Shown here in pieces: positions 37,819 to 46,174 of a DNA stretch of 50,249 nucleotides. Below the pieces are notes generated by a model. That model saw only the letters and a list, made by a program, of their open reading frames with translations. It ran no database searches and had not been told where the DNA came from. The first letter of the stretch is position 1; each line of letters opens with the position of its first letter. Source of the stretch: a virus; IMG/VR virus record IMGVR_UViG_3300030906_000025, positions 1-50,249 of that record; one strand, written 5' to 3'. The position numbers and the translations under genes were made by a program.

Positions 37819-38490
37819 TCACCGCCACGGCGGCGCACCGCCCGCAGCCCACGCCCCGAGCTGGTCGCCGTTCACCAGCCGCAGCGGCACCGGCAGCTTG
37901 CCGTTGAGCCTGACCGCGTCGCGCGTGAAATCCGACGTCGTAACCACGGCCGCGAGCTGCGTGCGATGCACATCCCGGTACATGCCGTTGACGGCCTGGA
38001 CCACACCCGACGCGACACGATTACCGAGCTGGTACCGCTTCGCCTGAATCAGGATCCGCCGGTTGCGAGGCAGCCACGCCTGCCACCACCGCCGATCCGG
38101 CAGCGTCGCGAGGACGTCCGCAGCATGGTCGTTGGCGCCACCGACACGCACGACGTTGGTGCAGCCGTCACGGCGGCACAGGTCGGCGAGGGCGTACTCG
38201 AACTGGACGTCGTCCATGCGCAGGAAGTCCGCGAGGGCATGGGTCCGCTGGACACGCTGCTGCTCGCGGCGACGCCGCACCTGCCGGCGCACACCGGCCG
38301 CGAGGCCTGCGGCGGCCAGCAGCAGGACGGCGACGGTGATGCTCACCTCCGCGTGCGCAACGACCAGCCGGTACAGCGCCACCGCGCACCACGCCAGCAC
38401 CGCGACGACCACGACCACCGTCAGCGGATGGCGGCGGCGACGACGCATACGACGGGCCGGACGGCGACGGGCGCGGGCAGGTGCGGTCAT
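37819..38490 (-). CDS. Membrane-anchored Mrr-like restriction endonuclease
   Basis: 223 residues. Basic start, two hydrophobic helices (LTVVVVVAVLAWCAVALYRL and SITVAVLLLAAAGLAAGV), then an Mrr_cat PD-(D/E)xK domain: FEYALADLCRRDGC, an Asp in GGANDHAADV, and QAKR in NRRILIQAKRY, followed by VNGMYRDVHRTQLAAVVTTS. Such proteins often lie next to TraB in Streptomyces conjugative elements. The active site faces the cytoplasm. It may cut incoming or transferred DNA or protect transfer. Overlaps traB by four bases. Confidence 0.8.
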   Translation of the reverse strand: MTAPARARRRPARRMRRRRRHPLTVVVVVAVLAWCAVALYRLVVAHAEVSITVAVLLLAAAGLAAGVRRQVRRRREQQRVQRTHALADFLRMDDVQFEYALADLCRRDGCTNVVRVGGANDHAADVLATLPDRRWWQAWLPRNRRILIQAKRYQLGNRVASGVVQAVNGMYRDVHRTQLAAVVTTSDFTRDAVRLNGKLPVPLRLVNGDQLGAWAAGGAPPWR

Positions 38491-40754
38491 GATTCGCCTC
38501 CGGTGACGGGCAGTCCGTACTCGCCACCGGCACCGGGGTTGCGGGTGACAGCCCCGTCCTTGGCGAGGCGGCTGAGGGTGTTCTCGACAGTCTTACGGGC
38601 CACGCCGGTCATCTCGGTGATCTGGTCCAGATGCAGATAGCCGACGTCCAAGTCGAGGGGGTCGCGGCGCTCGGCGAGGACACGGAGGATCTTCTCCTGC
38701 GCGGTCGGTTCCTTGGCGAGAACGGGGCCCGGCCGGGCGGGTGCCCACTTCGACGTGCCGTCCTCCTCGTCCTCGGCAGCCGGGCCGACGGAGACCAGGG
38801 CGATCTCGTCGCGGTCATCCCAGTCGGGGAAGTCCGCCGGGATCGTGATGCGCTCGGGGTCGAAGTGGCCGGCCGCGGATTCCAGGATCCAGGCGCGCAT
38901 CATCTCGGCGCGCTCGTCGGGGCCGACGACGTAGCCGACGCCGAAGGTACGGCGCGGGTCGTCCTCGGGCATGTCCGGGTCGTAGATCAGGGACTCGTCG
39001 TCACTCGCCCAGAACGCCGGGATCTTGGACGGGTCGACGCCCTCGAAGCTGTCGGGCAGGTCGACGCGGTTCTTCTGCGCGCCGTCGGAGCGCAGCAGGA
39101 TCAGAGCACCGCCGTAGAACACGTTGTCGCGGATCGCCGTGTCCCCGGCCATCTTGTCCAGGTTGATGATCTGCCCGAACAGGACCAGGCACATGCCGAG
39201 CGAGCGGCCCTGCTCGGCGATAGCGGCGACGATGAACCCGGCCTCGGCCCGGTTGATCGCCTTGTCGCCGAGCAGCTGCGCGAACTCGTCCAGGATGACG
39301 GCCACGAACGGGCGCTCCGCAGTGGCCTGGAAGTTCTTCATCCTCAGCCGCTGGGACTGTGCGACGCGGTGCAGAAGGATCGCATAGGCCAGGCGCAGCG
39401 CACCCATCGCGCCGTCGATGCCGCAGCCGGGGTAGGCGGCCATGTCCTCGACGTCGGGGTTGGAGGAGCCCTTCGGGTCGGCGTAGATGATCGCGACGCC
39501 GTTGACGTGGTAGCTCAGGCCGAGGAGTTGCAGGACGCCGCCCTTGCCGGAGCCGGTGACGCCTGCGCCCAGGACGTGGCGGGCGCCGCCCTTGTCGTCG
39601 TAGAGCTGGATGCGAGCGGGGCGGCCGGAGATCCCGGTGCCCAGTTCCACGTAGCCGTTCCTGTTGGCGACCAGGGCGGCCGGGCCGGGCAGGGGCATGC
39701 CCTCTTCGAGTGGCGAGCGGTCCATGAGCCGCAGTTTGGCCCGGCGGGGGTTGCGGGTCGCCTCGACCGATGCCAGCAGGGTGGTGGTGCGCAGTGCCCC
39801 GGCGATGCGCCAGGCGTCGGGCATGGTGATGGCATCGGTGTCCTCGTCGGCGACGATCCACGCTGCGACACCCCCGGTCGCCGGGTCGGGCACGGTGCCT
39901 TCGAGGTGGGTGCCGGGCATGCAGCCGCCCCGGTGACCCACCCGGCGCAGCCACAGTGCGTCCAGGGCGCTGTACTGGGGTTCGTCAACGACGGGGGCAA
40001 CCATGTGGACCAGGATGCGGCGGGCACTGGTGTGCGGGCCCTCGGTGATGAGGACCTGCTCGATGGGAATGCGGTAGACGCCGGACACGGTCTCGGCGGT
40101 CACGGACACCGGGCGGCCCGGCTCGGCCTCGATCGTGCCCTCCCACGCCTCGGGGCTGCGGCCGGTCAGGGTGAGGTGGTTGCCGGGGTGGGCGCCGTCC
40201 TCGCGGGAGATGTGAATGTGCCAGGGCATCAGGACGTCATCGCCAGGCGTCGGGGGCGCGGCTGGCCCGGGGCTGGCGGGTGCCTGGTAGGCGGCGGCGT
40301 GGTGGTGGCCGCGCAGGACGCGGCGCAGCGAGAACGCGACATGCCCGGTCGCGCCCCACCACGCCAGCGAGACCAGCCCGGATACCGACGGCAGTGCCAT
40401 CCATCCGGCGGCCAGGGCGTCGATGCCGGGCCAGCCGTTCAAGGTCGCTGTTGCTGCTGCCGTGGCGGTCGCGATCGCCGAGACGAGGAACGGTTGCCGG
40501 TGGGCGCGCAGCACGTCGCCGCCGGGCATGGCGTCCAGGGCGTCGTCGGGCAGCAGCCGCATGAAGTTCGCGCCGGCGGCGAGCGCGGGGACGGCGAGGA
40601 GGATGCTGACGGTGCTCGCGGCCGAGGTGTCCAGCAGCGGCATGGTGAGGGCCGTTGCCAGTGGTGCGGCGACCTGGGCGATGGCGAAGCGCTTCTCCGC
40701 GCGCGGGTTCGGCATGTGCACGGCGGCAGGCGCGGTCTCGTTGGTGGCCATCAT
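38487..40754 (-). CDS. traB: FtsK/SpoIIIE (TraB-type) DNA translocase
   Basis: 755 residues. Hydrophobic N-terminal third (residues ~25-140, about four membrane helices), a linker domain, then the ATPase: Walker A GAGVTGSGKGG (~396-406), Walker B FVAVILDEFAQLL (~483-495) and GRSLGMCLVLFGQ. The last ~70 residues form a winged helix (LHLDQITEMTGVARKTVENT). In Streptomyces, TraB moves double-stranded plasmid DNA between hyphae. Here it sits beside an Mrr-like gene and helical partner proteins, as in conjugative plasmids, not in a chromosome-segregation setting. ATG overlaps the upstream stop. Confidence 0.88.
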   Translation of the reverse strand: MMATNETAPAAVHMPNPRAEKRFAIAQVAAPLATALTMPLLDTSAASTVSILLAVPALAAGANFMRLLPDDALDAMPGGDVLRAHRQPFLVSAIATATAAATATLNGWPGIDALAAGWMALPSVSGLVSLAWWGATGHVAFSLRRVLRGHHHAAAYQAPASPGPAAPPTPGDDVLMPWHIHISREDGAHPGNHLTLTGRSPEAWEGTIEAEPGRPVSVTAETVSGVYRIPIEQVLITEGPHTSARRILVHMVAPVVDEPQYSALDALWLRRVGHRGGCMPGTHLEGTVPDPATGGVAAWIVADEDTDAITMPDAWRIAGALRTTTLLASVEATRNPRRAKLRLMDRSPLEEGMPLPGPAALVANRNGYVELGTGISGRPARIQLYDDKGGARHVLGAGVTGSGKGGVLQLLGLSYHVNGVAIIYADPKGSSNPDVEDMAAYPGCGIDGAMGALRLAYAILLHRVAQSQRLRMKNFQATAERPFVAVILDEFAQLLGDKAINRAEAGFIVAAIAEQGRSLGMCLVLFGQIINLDKMAGDTAIRDNVFYGGALILLRSDGAQKNRVDLPDSFEGVDPSKIPAFWASDDESLIYDPDMPEDDPRRTFGVGYVVGPDERAEMMRAWILESAAGHFDPERITIPADFPDWDDRDEIALVSVGPAAEDEEDGTSKWAPARPGPVLAKEPTAQEKILRVLAERRDPLDLDVGYLHLDQITEMTGVARKTVENTLSRLAKDGAVTRNPGAGGEYGLPVTGGES

Positions 40755-41122
40755 CAATCCTGCGTGTACCAGCCGCGGGCGGCCATGGGGGCGGGGGACC
40801 GGTCGGCGGCTTCCTTGATGCCGCCGTGCGTGGCGACGGTCTCCCGCTCGGCGGCCGCCGCGACCCGGGATGCCTCGTCGGCGGCGTTGGCGTAGGCGAT
40901 CGCGGCGGTGGACAGGCCCTGCATGATGCGGGCGACCTCGCGGGTCTCGGCAACCGTGGCGGTGTCGACGTGAAGGGTCGAGATCTGTTCGGCGACACGG
41001 CCGGTGTCCTTGGCGTGGTCGTTCATCGCGGTCGCGATCTTCTTGTGGGCGGCGGTGGCGCGGCGCACGTCCGAGGCCAGGGCCCGCGCCTCACGCAGCA
41101 GCTCACGGTAGGTGATTGCCAT
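40754..41122 (-). CDS. Helical transfer-cluster protein, unknown
   Basis: 122 residues, all-helical with Ala-rich heptads (YRELLREARALASDVRRATA; QGLSTAAIAYANAADEASRV). TGATG overlap with traB. Similar helical proteins accompany traB in Streptomyces plasmids and integrative elements. Likely a structural or partner protein of the transfer apparatus, by context only. Confidence 0.7.
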   Translation of the reverse strand: MAITYRELLREARALASDVRRATAAHKKIATAMNDHAKDTGRVAEQISTLHVDTATVAETREVARIMQGLSTAAIAYANAADEASRVAAAAERETVATHGGIKEAADRSPAPMAARGWYTQD

Positions 41123-41124
41123 GG

Positions 41125-42666
41125 TCAGCTCCCCGCCTTGTCCTGGTAGAACTCGCGTTCGGCGGGCGCGGTCAGCGGCGAGTCGACGACCGCGCGGTAG
41201 ATGCCGCCGTGCCGGGTCTCGGCATTGGCTGCCAAGGTGTTCACGGCCTCGCTGCCGCGCTGCGCGTTCTTCTCGATGTCCTCGGCGCGGCCGCGCAGCA
41301 CCTGGGCCCGCTCGGCGAGACGCCCCAACAGGGCGACGATCCTGTCGCCGCCCTTGACTGTCTTCGCGTCCTCGGACAGGCGCTGCGCCCGCGACGCCAG
41401 GTCGACGGCCTGCACACGGGTGTCCTTGCTGCGCTCCGCGATCCGGCCCAGCGCCGCCTTCTTCTCCGCGAGGCGCCGCTCGAATGCCTTGAGGGTGCGG
41501 ACTTCGCCGCGGCTCATGGTGTGCTGCTCGCCACCGGCGGCGGTGAACGCGACGGCCTTGTCGTTGACGGCAGTCACCTGCACGGGCACCGCGGCGGCGG
41601 GCTTCTTCGCGAGGTCGACGGTCGATCCGGCGGCCGGGGCCATCTTCGGTGCGGCTTTCTGCTGGGGCCGGGAGGCGTTGCGTGCCCGCGTGTCGGTCAT
41701 GGTTCGGCCTTCGGCCTTGTCGGTGGCCGTACGGTCGTCCCAGCCGTCGAGGGCGCCATCACGGTAGGCCCTCGCGTGGCCGGTGACGGCAGCAACCCGG
41801 GTGCCGTCGCGGTATCCGGCCTCGCGCGCGGGCTTGGTCCGCAGCGTGGGTCCGGCCGGCGCGGCTGGCGTGGCCGGGCCGGTGCCGCCCGCAGTCTGGG
41901 TGTCCTTCGCCGGTCCGCCGGGCGGCGTGCCGGCAGGTTTGGTGGCCGCGGTCTTGCCGTTCGGGTCGGCCGGGCTCTTCGGGTCGGGCTTCTTCGCCAG
42001 GTCCGGGCCGGAGGGGCGCGCGGCAGCGGCCGGTGTCGAGGGTCCCGGCGTCTTGGCTGCGGCGCTGTCCTTCGCGCCCCCGGGCCGGGTGGCCTTGGCG
42101 GCCGGGCCCTTGGGTGAGGTGTCGCCCTTCGACGCTTTGGTGCGCGTGGACTTCGCGTCGGTCGTGGCAGCCTTCTTGACGTCGCTGCCCGTCCGGCCGT
42201 GGCGCTGCTGCACCTTGTTGTTGAGGTCTGCGACCTTGGCGTCGCGGCTGGTGCGGCTCTGGCCGTCCTGCTTGGCGAGGCGTCCAGCGCTGTTCGTGCT
42301 GCTGGCGGTGTTGGTGCCGCCGGAGGCCCGGGTCTCGGCGATAGTGTGGGTGCGCTTGACGCTGGTGCCGCCGCGGCGGATCCGCTCGGCCAGGGCGTGG
42401 CCGAGCGCGGCCACGACACTGCCACGCCCGCCGGCCTTGACCGAGTCGGCATTGCCCGTAGCGTCCTTGCTGCTTGTAGCGTCGGCGGCCTGCTTCATGG
42501 CCGCCGTCGTTCCGAGCGGCCGGACCGGGCGGGCGGGCTCCACCGGGGTGAGGAGCTTCGCGAGCGGCCCCGGGCCAGCAGTCGGGGCAGCTGCCTCGGG
42601 CCCGCTCGCCGGGCCGTGCTCCTCGCCCGGAGCGGTTGCCTCGGTCGCTTCAGTCGCTGTCGCCAT
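41125..42666 (-). CDS. Long disordered protein with C-terminal coiled coil, transfer cluster
   Basis: 513 residues; ATG with GAGGAG upstream, whereas the longer frame upstream overlaps a repetitive palindrome. Residues ~1-340 are low-complexity Ala/Pro/Lys/Thr/Gly with patches such as AKKPDPKSPADPNGKTAATK, so largely unstructured. Residues ~390-500 form helices (LKAFERRLAEKKAALGRIAE; LGRLAERAQVLRGRAEDIEK). It lies with traB and may be a linker or scaffold. No enzymatic motif. Confidence 0.65.
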   Translation of the reverse strand: MATATEATEATAPGEEHGPASGPEAAAPTAGPGPLAKLLTPVEPARPVRPLGTTAAMKQAADATSSKDATGNADSVKAGGRGSVVAALGHALAERIRRGGTSVKRTHTIAETRASGGTNTASSTNSAGRLAKQDGQSRTSRDAKVADLNNKVQQRHGRTGSDVKKAATTDAKSTRTKASKGDTSPKGPAAKATRPGGAKDSAAAKTPGPSTPAAAARPSGPDLAKKPDPKSPADPNGKTAATKPAGTPPGGPAKDTQTAGGTGPATPAAPAGPTLRTKPAREAGYRDGTRVAAVTGHARAYRDGALDGWDDRTATDKAEGRTMTDTRARNASRPQQKAAPKMAPAAGSTVDLAKKPAAAVPVQVTAVNDKAVAFTAAGGEQHTMSRGEVRTLKAFERRLAEKKAALGRIAERSKDTRVQAVDLASRAQRLSEDAKTVKGGDRIVALLGRLAERAQVLRGRAEDIEKNAQRGSEAVNTLAANAETRHGGIYRAVVDSPLTAPAEREFYQDKAGS

Positions 42667-42693
42667 CACCGCACTCCTCTCGCTCAGATGGGT

Positions 42694-42799
42694 CTCCCAC
42701 CCACCCCCCCACCCGACCCCCAGAACACGGGACCAGGGCTCTGACCTGCACGGGAGGGCCCTTGCGGGTCTTTCCCGGCGGGCGGGGGGTGGGTGGGAG
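42694..42799. repeat. Long inverted repeat with perfect 16-bp arms
   Basis: CTCCCACCCACCCCCC and GGGGGGTGGGTGGGAG face each other across 74 bases in the gap between two transfer genes. The C-rich/G-rich arms could also form a quadruplex. See finding. Confidence 0.8.
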
Positions 42800-42803
42800 G
42801 AGG

Positions 42804-43349
42804 TCACGAACTACGGACAGGGAAGCGCTTCTTCACCGCGCCGAACGTCAGCACACCGCCGACGGAGACCAGCACGACCAGCCCGATGCCCGAGCCCGAC
42901 CCGGACCCGTTGCTCACGCTGGAAGTACTGGAGGTGTCCGTCAGCGCCGGGGAACTCACCACCGGGTAGATCTGCCCGCACTCCGACACCGCGCCGTAGT
43001 TACTCCCGGCCTCCGCGATACAGGCCTCCACGGCGAGACGACGGGCCTTCTCAGCTGGGGTTTCCTGCGCTGCGGCCTGCGCCAGAGCCGCGGCCTGCTG
43101 CTGGCTGGCCAGGTTCACCTTCGCGGTGTCCAGGGCGAGCTGCTCCTGCTGGACGTGCGCGTTGGCCTGCGACGTCTCGTACTGCGACCACGTCCACATC
43201 CCCGCCGCCGCCACGACAGCGAAGCCAAGACCGAGACCGGCCTTGGCGCGCGGCGACAACTTCGCTGGTGGGGGCGACTCCGGCTCCGGGTTCTTCCACG
43301 GCGGGACCGTCGTGATGTTGTAGGGGTTGGTGAAGGGGGACTCGTTCAT
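42804..43349 (-). CDS. Membrane protein of transfer cluster, unknown
   Basis: 181 residues. Pro-rich cytoplasmic start (NPYNITTVPPWKNPEPESPP), a membrane helix at ~37-53 (AGLGLGFAVVAAAGMWTW), a Gln/Ala-rich coiled coil, one Cys pair (EACIAEAGSNYGAVSECGQI), a Ser/Gly linker and a second hydrophobic helix near the end (IGLVVLVSVGGVLTFGAV). The middle part would be outside the membrane. It lies between the DUF2637 gene and the disordered protein. Confidence 0.7.
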   Translation of the reverse strand: MNESPFTNPYNITTVPPWKNPEPESPPPAKLSPRAKAGLGLGFAVVAAAGMWTWSQYETSQANAHVQQEQLALDTAKVNLASQQQAAALAQAAAQETPAEKARRLAVEACIAEAGSNYGAVSECGQIYPVVSSPALTDTSSTSSVSNGSGSGSGIGLVVLVSVGGVLTFGAVKKRFPVRSS

Positions 43350-43369
43350 CGGTCTCTCGGTCTCCGGAT

Positions 43370-44728
43370 TCAGGCGCTCTTGCGGTAGCGGTCACGGGCT
43401 TTGAGTAGCCGGTCGTAGGCGGCGGCGTGCTTCAACCCGAAGTCGGCCTTCACACGCTCCAGGCCGACGGCGTCATAGCCGTCGGTCTGGATGAGCGCGA
43501 GGACGGCTTCGACTTCGGTTTCCACCTGGGTGCGTTTGCCGCCGATGGCCGCGGGCTTCGATTTCGCTTCGGCTCCGGGCGTCGGCTTCGGCTTCGGGCT
43601 TCGGGCCGCTTCGGCTCCCCGTTTCGGTTTCGGCTTCGCCGCTTCGGCTTCGAGGCGACTGCGCTCCTGGGCGACGCGAAGCATCTCCTGTTCGCGCTGC
43701 AACTTCGCTTCGGCTTCCTGGGCCTGCTGCGCCTGGAAGGCACGGTGCCGCTCGGCTTCGACTGCGGCGATGCGGGCTTCGGTTTCGGCGTCGGCGATTC
43801 TCTGCGCGCGGGCGATCCCGGCGAGCTTTGCTTCGGCTTCGGCTTCGGAGATCCGCCGCGCTTCGGCTTCGGCCCGCTGGCGCTCTTCGGCTTCGCGGGC
43901 GGCTTCGGTTTCGGCCTCTGCCTGCCGCAGGGCTTCGGCCCGCCGCTCAACTTCGGCCGCGCGATGCGCTTCGGCTTCCGCTTCGGGTGCCGCGAGGGCA
44001 TCCGAAACCGAAGTCCCGAAGTGAGCCAGCTCGAAGACGAGCAACCTGTCCGCAGGCGCGTCCCGACGCCAACGGCGCCCGTAGTCGCTGCGGAGTCTGG
44101 CGCGGTAGATCTTCAGTTCCTTCTGCTGCTCGATAACTGCGGTGTAGGACGGCAGGTGCCACAGTCGCATTCGTCGCCAGATCCGGAACGTCGGCCACGG
44201 CGCGATGATCCAGCGGATCAGCGGCGGCGACTCCATGTGCTGGTCGGCGGTGATGTCCGCGATCCGACCGACTGCGTGTCGGGCGCCTTCGACGGCGGCG
44301 ATGAAGAGCAGCGGGATGGTGGCGTGCATGCCGACGGCGAGCGGGTCGGGCCAGGCCGAGGACGCGTTGAAGCAGATCGTCGCGGCGGTCAGGCACCAGG
44401 CGATCTGACGCAGCAGCGGGTACGGGATCCGCAGCCACGTGAGGAGCAGGTCCAGGGCGAGGAACCCGCCGATGCCAGAGTCGACGCCGGCGGGGAACGC
44501 CCAGGCGAACCAGCCGAAGCCCTTGGCTGCGGCGAGCTTCGTGACTGCGGTGTACGACCCGGCGAAGCCGATGCCAGCGATGATCGTGACGAATCCGGAG
44601 ACCATGCCGACGAGCCACTTCTGGGCTCGCGTGAGAGGGGGTCGAGCCGGGGCCTTCTCGGGCGCGTCGACAGGCGCAGCGAGGATGCTGCGAAGGTCCT
44701 GCCACGGCTGGTCGAGAGGGTCGGTCAC
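43370..44728 (-). CDS. DUF2637 membrane protein with long Glu/Ala coiled coil
   Basis: 452 residues. The N-terminal ~170 are the DUF2637 membrane domain of actinobacterial plasmids (SYTAVTKLAAAKGFGWFAWA, then FPAGVDSGIGGFLALDLLLT), with about four helices. A basic loop follows, then ~150 residues of A-E-A-E-type coiled coil, a Lys/Pro-rich stretch and a small helical end (YDAVGLERVKADFGLKHAAA) that looks like an HTH. The Streptomyces family is linked with plasmid transfer or spread, but its role is not established. The coiled-coil DNA uses GAA for Glu unusually often. Confidence 0.78.
   Translation of the reverse strand: MTDPLDQPWQDLRSILAAPVDAPEKAPARPPLTRAQKWLVGMVSGFVTIIAGIGFAGSYTAVTKLAAAKGFGWFAWAFPAGVDSGIGGFLALDLLLTWLRIPYPLLRQIAWCLTAATICFNASSAWPDPLAVGMHATIPLLFIAAVEGARHAVGRIADITADQHMESPPLIRWIIAPWPTFRIWRRMRLWHLPSYTAVIEQQKELKIYRARLRSDYGRRWRRDAPADRLLVFELAHFGTSVSDALAAPEAEAEAHRAAEVERRAEALRQAEAETEAAREAEERQRAEAEARRISEAEAEAKLAGIARAQRIADAETEARIAAVEAERHRAFQAQQAQEAEAKLQREQEMLRVAQERSRLEAEAAKPKPKRGAEAARSPKPKPTPGAEAKSKPAAIGGKRTQVETEVEAVLALIQTDGYDAVGLERVKADFGLKHAAAYDRLLKARDRYRKSA
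43550..44000 (-). repeat. GCTTCGG-rich simple-sequence region
   Basis: By my count the + strand word GCTTCGG occurs 17 times in about 430 bases, encoding Ala-Glu repeats. A DNA-level role is considered in the findings. Confidence 0.75.
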
Positions 44729-44739
44729 TGGTCTGCCTT

Positions 44740-44976
44740 TCAGGCGAAGCGGACGAGGCGGTGTCGAATGCTGGGGATGAGGAGCAATGCCGCGAACGCG
44801 ACGATCAGCGCGTGCCGGTGCGTGTCGTGGTGGTGGACGCGGAAGAGCCGGTGCCCGGTGAAGGCTGCGGCCGTGTAGCCGACGGCGAACGCCCCGGCCC
44901 CGTCACCGGTGCGGACGGCGAGCCATGCCCCGAACGTGAGGGCGAGGAGCGCGGTGATCAGCGATGTGGGGTGCAT
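44740..44976 (-). CDS. Small membrane protein
   Basis: 78 residues with three hydrophobic segments (TSLITALLALTFGAWLAV; GAGAFAVGYTAAAFTGH; ALIVAFAALLLIP) and an HHHDTHRH turn. Next to the DUF2637 gene (twelve bases), as in many plasmid transfer clusters. Role unknown. Confidence 0.7.
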   Translation of the reverse strand: MHPTSLITALLALTFGAWLAVRTGDGAGAFAVGYTAAAFTGHRLFRVHHHDTHRHALIVAFAALLLIPSIRHRLVRFA

Positions 44977-45002
44977 GGTGCTCTCCTTCCGTGGGTGGTG
45001 AT

Positions 45003-45026
45003 GCCGGGCGGCTGCTGTCGCCCGGC
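45003..45026 (-). terminator. Hairpin after the 37-residue gene
   Basis: GCCGGGCG and CGCCCGGC pair around eight bases. Confidence 0.5.
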
Positions 45027-45057
45027 GTGGGTTCGGTGATCTGGCCGCGAGTGGGGG

Positions 45058-45171
45058 TTACCAGTCGGCGTGGCAGTTTCCGCAGGTTCCGGCGTCGTCG
45101 GGATTGTTGGTGCCGCACCTGGTGCACGTCCAGGTGAGGTTGGCTAGGTGGTGGATGAGAGTGCTGAGCAT
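45058..45171 (-). CDS. 37-residue zinc finger protein
   Basis: Reads MLSTLIHHLANLTWTCTRCG then TNNPDDAGTCGNCHADW: two C-x-x-C pairs with the W-T-C-x-x-C-G-x-x-N start of a RanBP2/zinc-ribbon finger. GGAGGACACC precedes the ATG, so it is very likely translated. Tiny zinc fingers like this often act as adapters. It lies alone between two hairpins. Confidence 0.75.
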   Translation of the reverse strand: MLSTLIHHLANLTWTCTRCGTNNPDDAGTCGNCHADW

Positions 45172-45202
45172 GGTGTCCTCCGGGTGGATGTTCGGGGTGC
45201 TG

Positions 45203-45240
45203 GCAGCCCGGCCCGTCGCGGGGGCACCGGACCGGGCTGC
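45203..45240 (-). terminator. Hairpin after the small-gene operon
   Basis: GCAGCCCGG and CCGGGCTGC pair across a 20-base loop, at the end of the run of coupled small genes. Confidence 0.45.
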
Positions 45241-45247
45241 GTCTGGG

Positions 45248-45472
45248 TCAGCCCTGTCCGGGCTGGCTGTGCGCGTCGGCGAGCAGCACCCGGGTGAGCC
45301 GTTCGGTGCGGTAGTCGGTGAGCCCGACGCCGTAGGTGCCGGTCTCGGTGGTGGTGCTGATGTCGCCGGTGAGCGGTTCGCTGGTTTCGGTTGCGGCTTC
45401 CCAGGCCATCCAGGCGTGGACGAGGCCGATGTCGCGGGCGCAGACGTAGGGCTCGTCGTCGGGGGTGTTCAC
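45248..45472 (-). CDS. Small protein, unknown
   Basis: 74 residues from a GTG in a GTGA overlap: NTPDDEPYVCARDIGLVHAW, ending LTDYRTERLTRVLLADAHSQ. Last member of a seven-gene overlapping run. No domain recognised. Confidence 0.6.
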   Translation of the reverse strand: MNTPDDEPYVCARDIGLVHAWMAWEAATETSEPLTGDISTTTETGTYGVGLTDYRTERLTRVLLADAHSQPGQG

Positions 45473-45612
45473 TGGTCGCCGTCCTCGTCGTCGTCGTCCT
45501 GGCAGTCCTGCCATGCGGCGTAGAGGTCGCCGGTGAGGACGGCGCGGATCTCGTCGTCGGTCGCCGGGCGGCTGGAGCCGTCGCGGTCGAAGAGCGTGGG
45601 TTCGCCGTTCAT
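45469..45612 (-). CDS. Tiny acidic protein, unknown
   Basis: 47 residues: MNGEPTLFDRDGSSRPATDD then AVLTGDLYAAWQDCQDDDDE. ATGA overlap upstream and GTGA overlap downstream. Strongly acidic end; DNA mimicry is a remote possibility. Confidence 0.6.
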   Translation of the reverse strand: MNGEPTLFDRDGSSRPATDDEIRAVLTGDLYAAWQDCQDDDDEDGDQ

Positions 45613-45923
45613 GCGGTCCCCTCCGGCTTGGGCACGGCCCGGCAGATGCTGGCGTGGTCGTTGGCCCTGGTGCGGATCCGGAAGAGGAAGTCCTTCGCGG
45701 GGCGCTCGGAGTCGAGCAGGCATCCGCGGCAGTGCCACGCGTTGTCCTCGGTGTGGTCGCCGCTGCCAGTGACGTCGACGTGGGATCCGCCGAGGGTGGT
45801 GAACCGCATGAGGACGCCGCCGGGCCACGGGGCGACGTGCTCGCTCGGGCTGGCCTGTGCGGCCCATGCTTCAGGTTTGGCGAGGACACCGTCGGGGCCG
45901 TAGATCCAGTCGGGGCGGGTCAT
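45609..45923 (-). CDS. Small protein of coupled operon, unknown
   Basis: 104 residues: TRPDWIYGPDGVLAKPEAWA, a beta centre (VLMRFTTLGGSHVDVTGSGD) and WHCRGCLLDSER, a zinc-like C-x-x-C. ATGA overlap on both sides. Resembles small proteins of Streptomyces plasmids and prophages. Confidence 0.65.
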   Translation of the reverse strand: MTRPDWIYGPDGVLAKPEAWAAQASPSEHVAPWPGGVLMRFTTLGGSHVDVTGSGDHTEDNAWHCRGCLLDSERPAKDFLFRIRTRANDHASICRAVPKPEGTA

Positions 45924-46174
45924 CGCGCACCGCCGAGGGCGTTCGGTTCCAGGGCGAAGAACAGGACGGTGGGCGGGATGCCGCAGCTGGCGTCGCGCAT
46001 CACGAACGCGCGGAGGATCTCGTAGATGTCGGCGCGGGTCTGGCCGGGCTCCGGGGTGATGGTGGAGCGCCAGGTGCCTCGACGTTCGGATCCGGGTGTC
46101 GTCTGCCAGCTGATCGTCATGACCCAGTGGTGGCTGCCCTGCGGGTTCGGGCCGGGGACGCTGATCGTGGTCAC
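45920..46174 (-). CDS. Small protein of coupled operon, unknown
   Basis: 84 residues, MTTISVPGPNPQGSHHWVMT..., with a beta hairpin (ERRGTWRSTITPEPGQTRAD) and a helix (DIYEILRAFVMRDASCGIPP). ATGA overlap on both sides. Role unknown. Confidence 0.65.
   Translation of the reverse strand: MTTISVPGPNPQGSHHWVMTISWQTTPGSERRGTWRSTITPEPGQTRADIYEILRAFVMRDASCGIPPTVLFFALEPNALGGAR

Noticed and set aside
38631-40895. 754-residue open frame opposite traB
   Set aside because: Composition is Gly/Val/Asp/Arg-rich as in a shadow, while the minus strand has Walker motifs and membrane helices.
45469-45612. Calling the 47-residue acidic protein a DNA-mimic anti-restriction protein
   Set aside because: Only composition supports it; the chain is too short and has no family signature.
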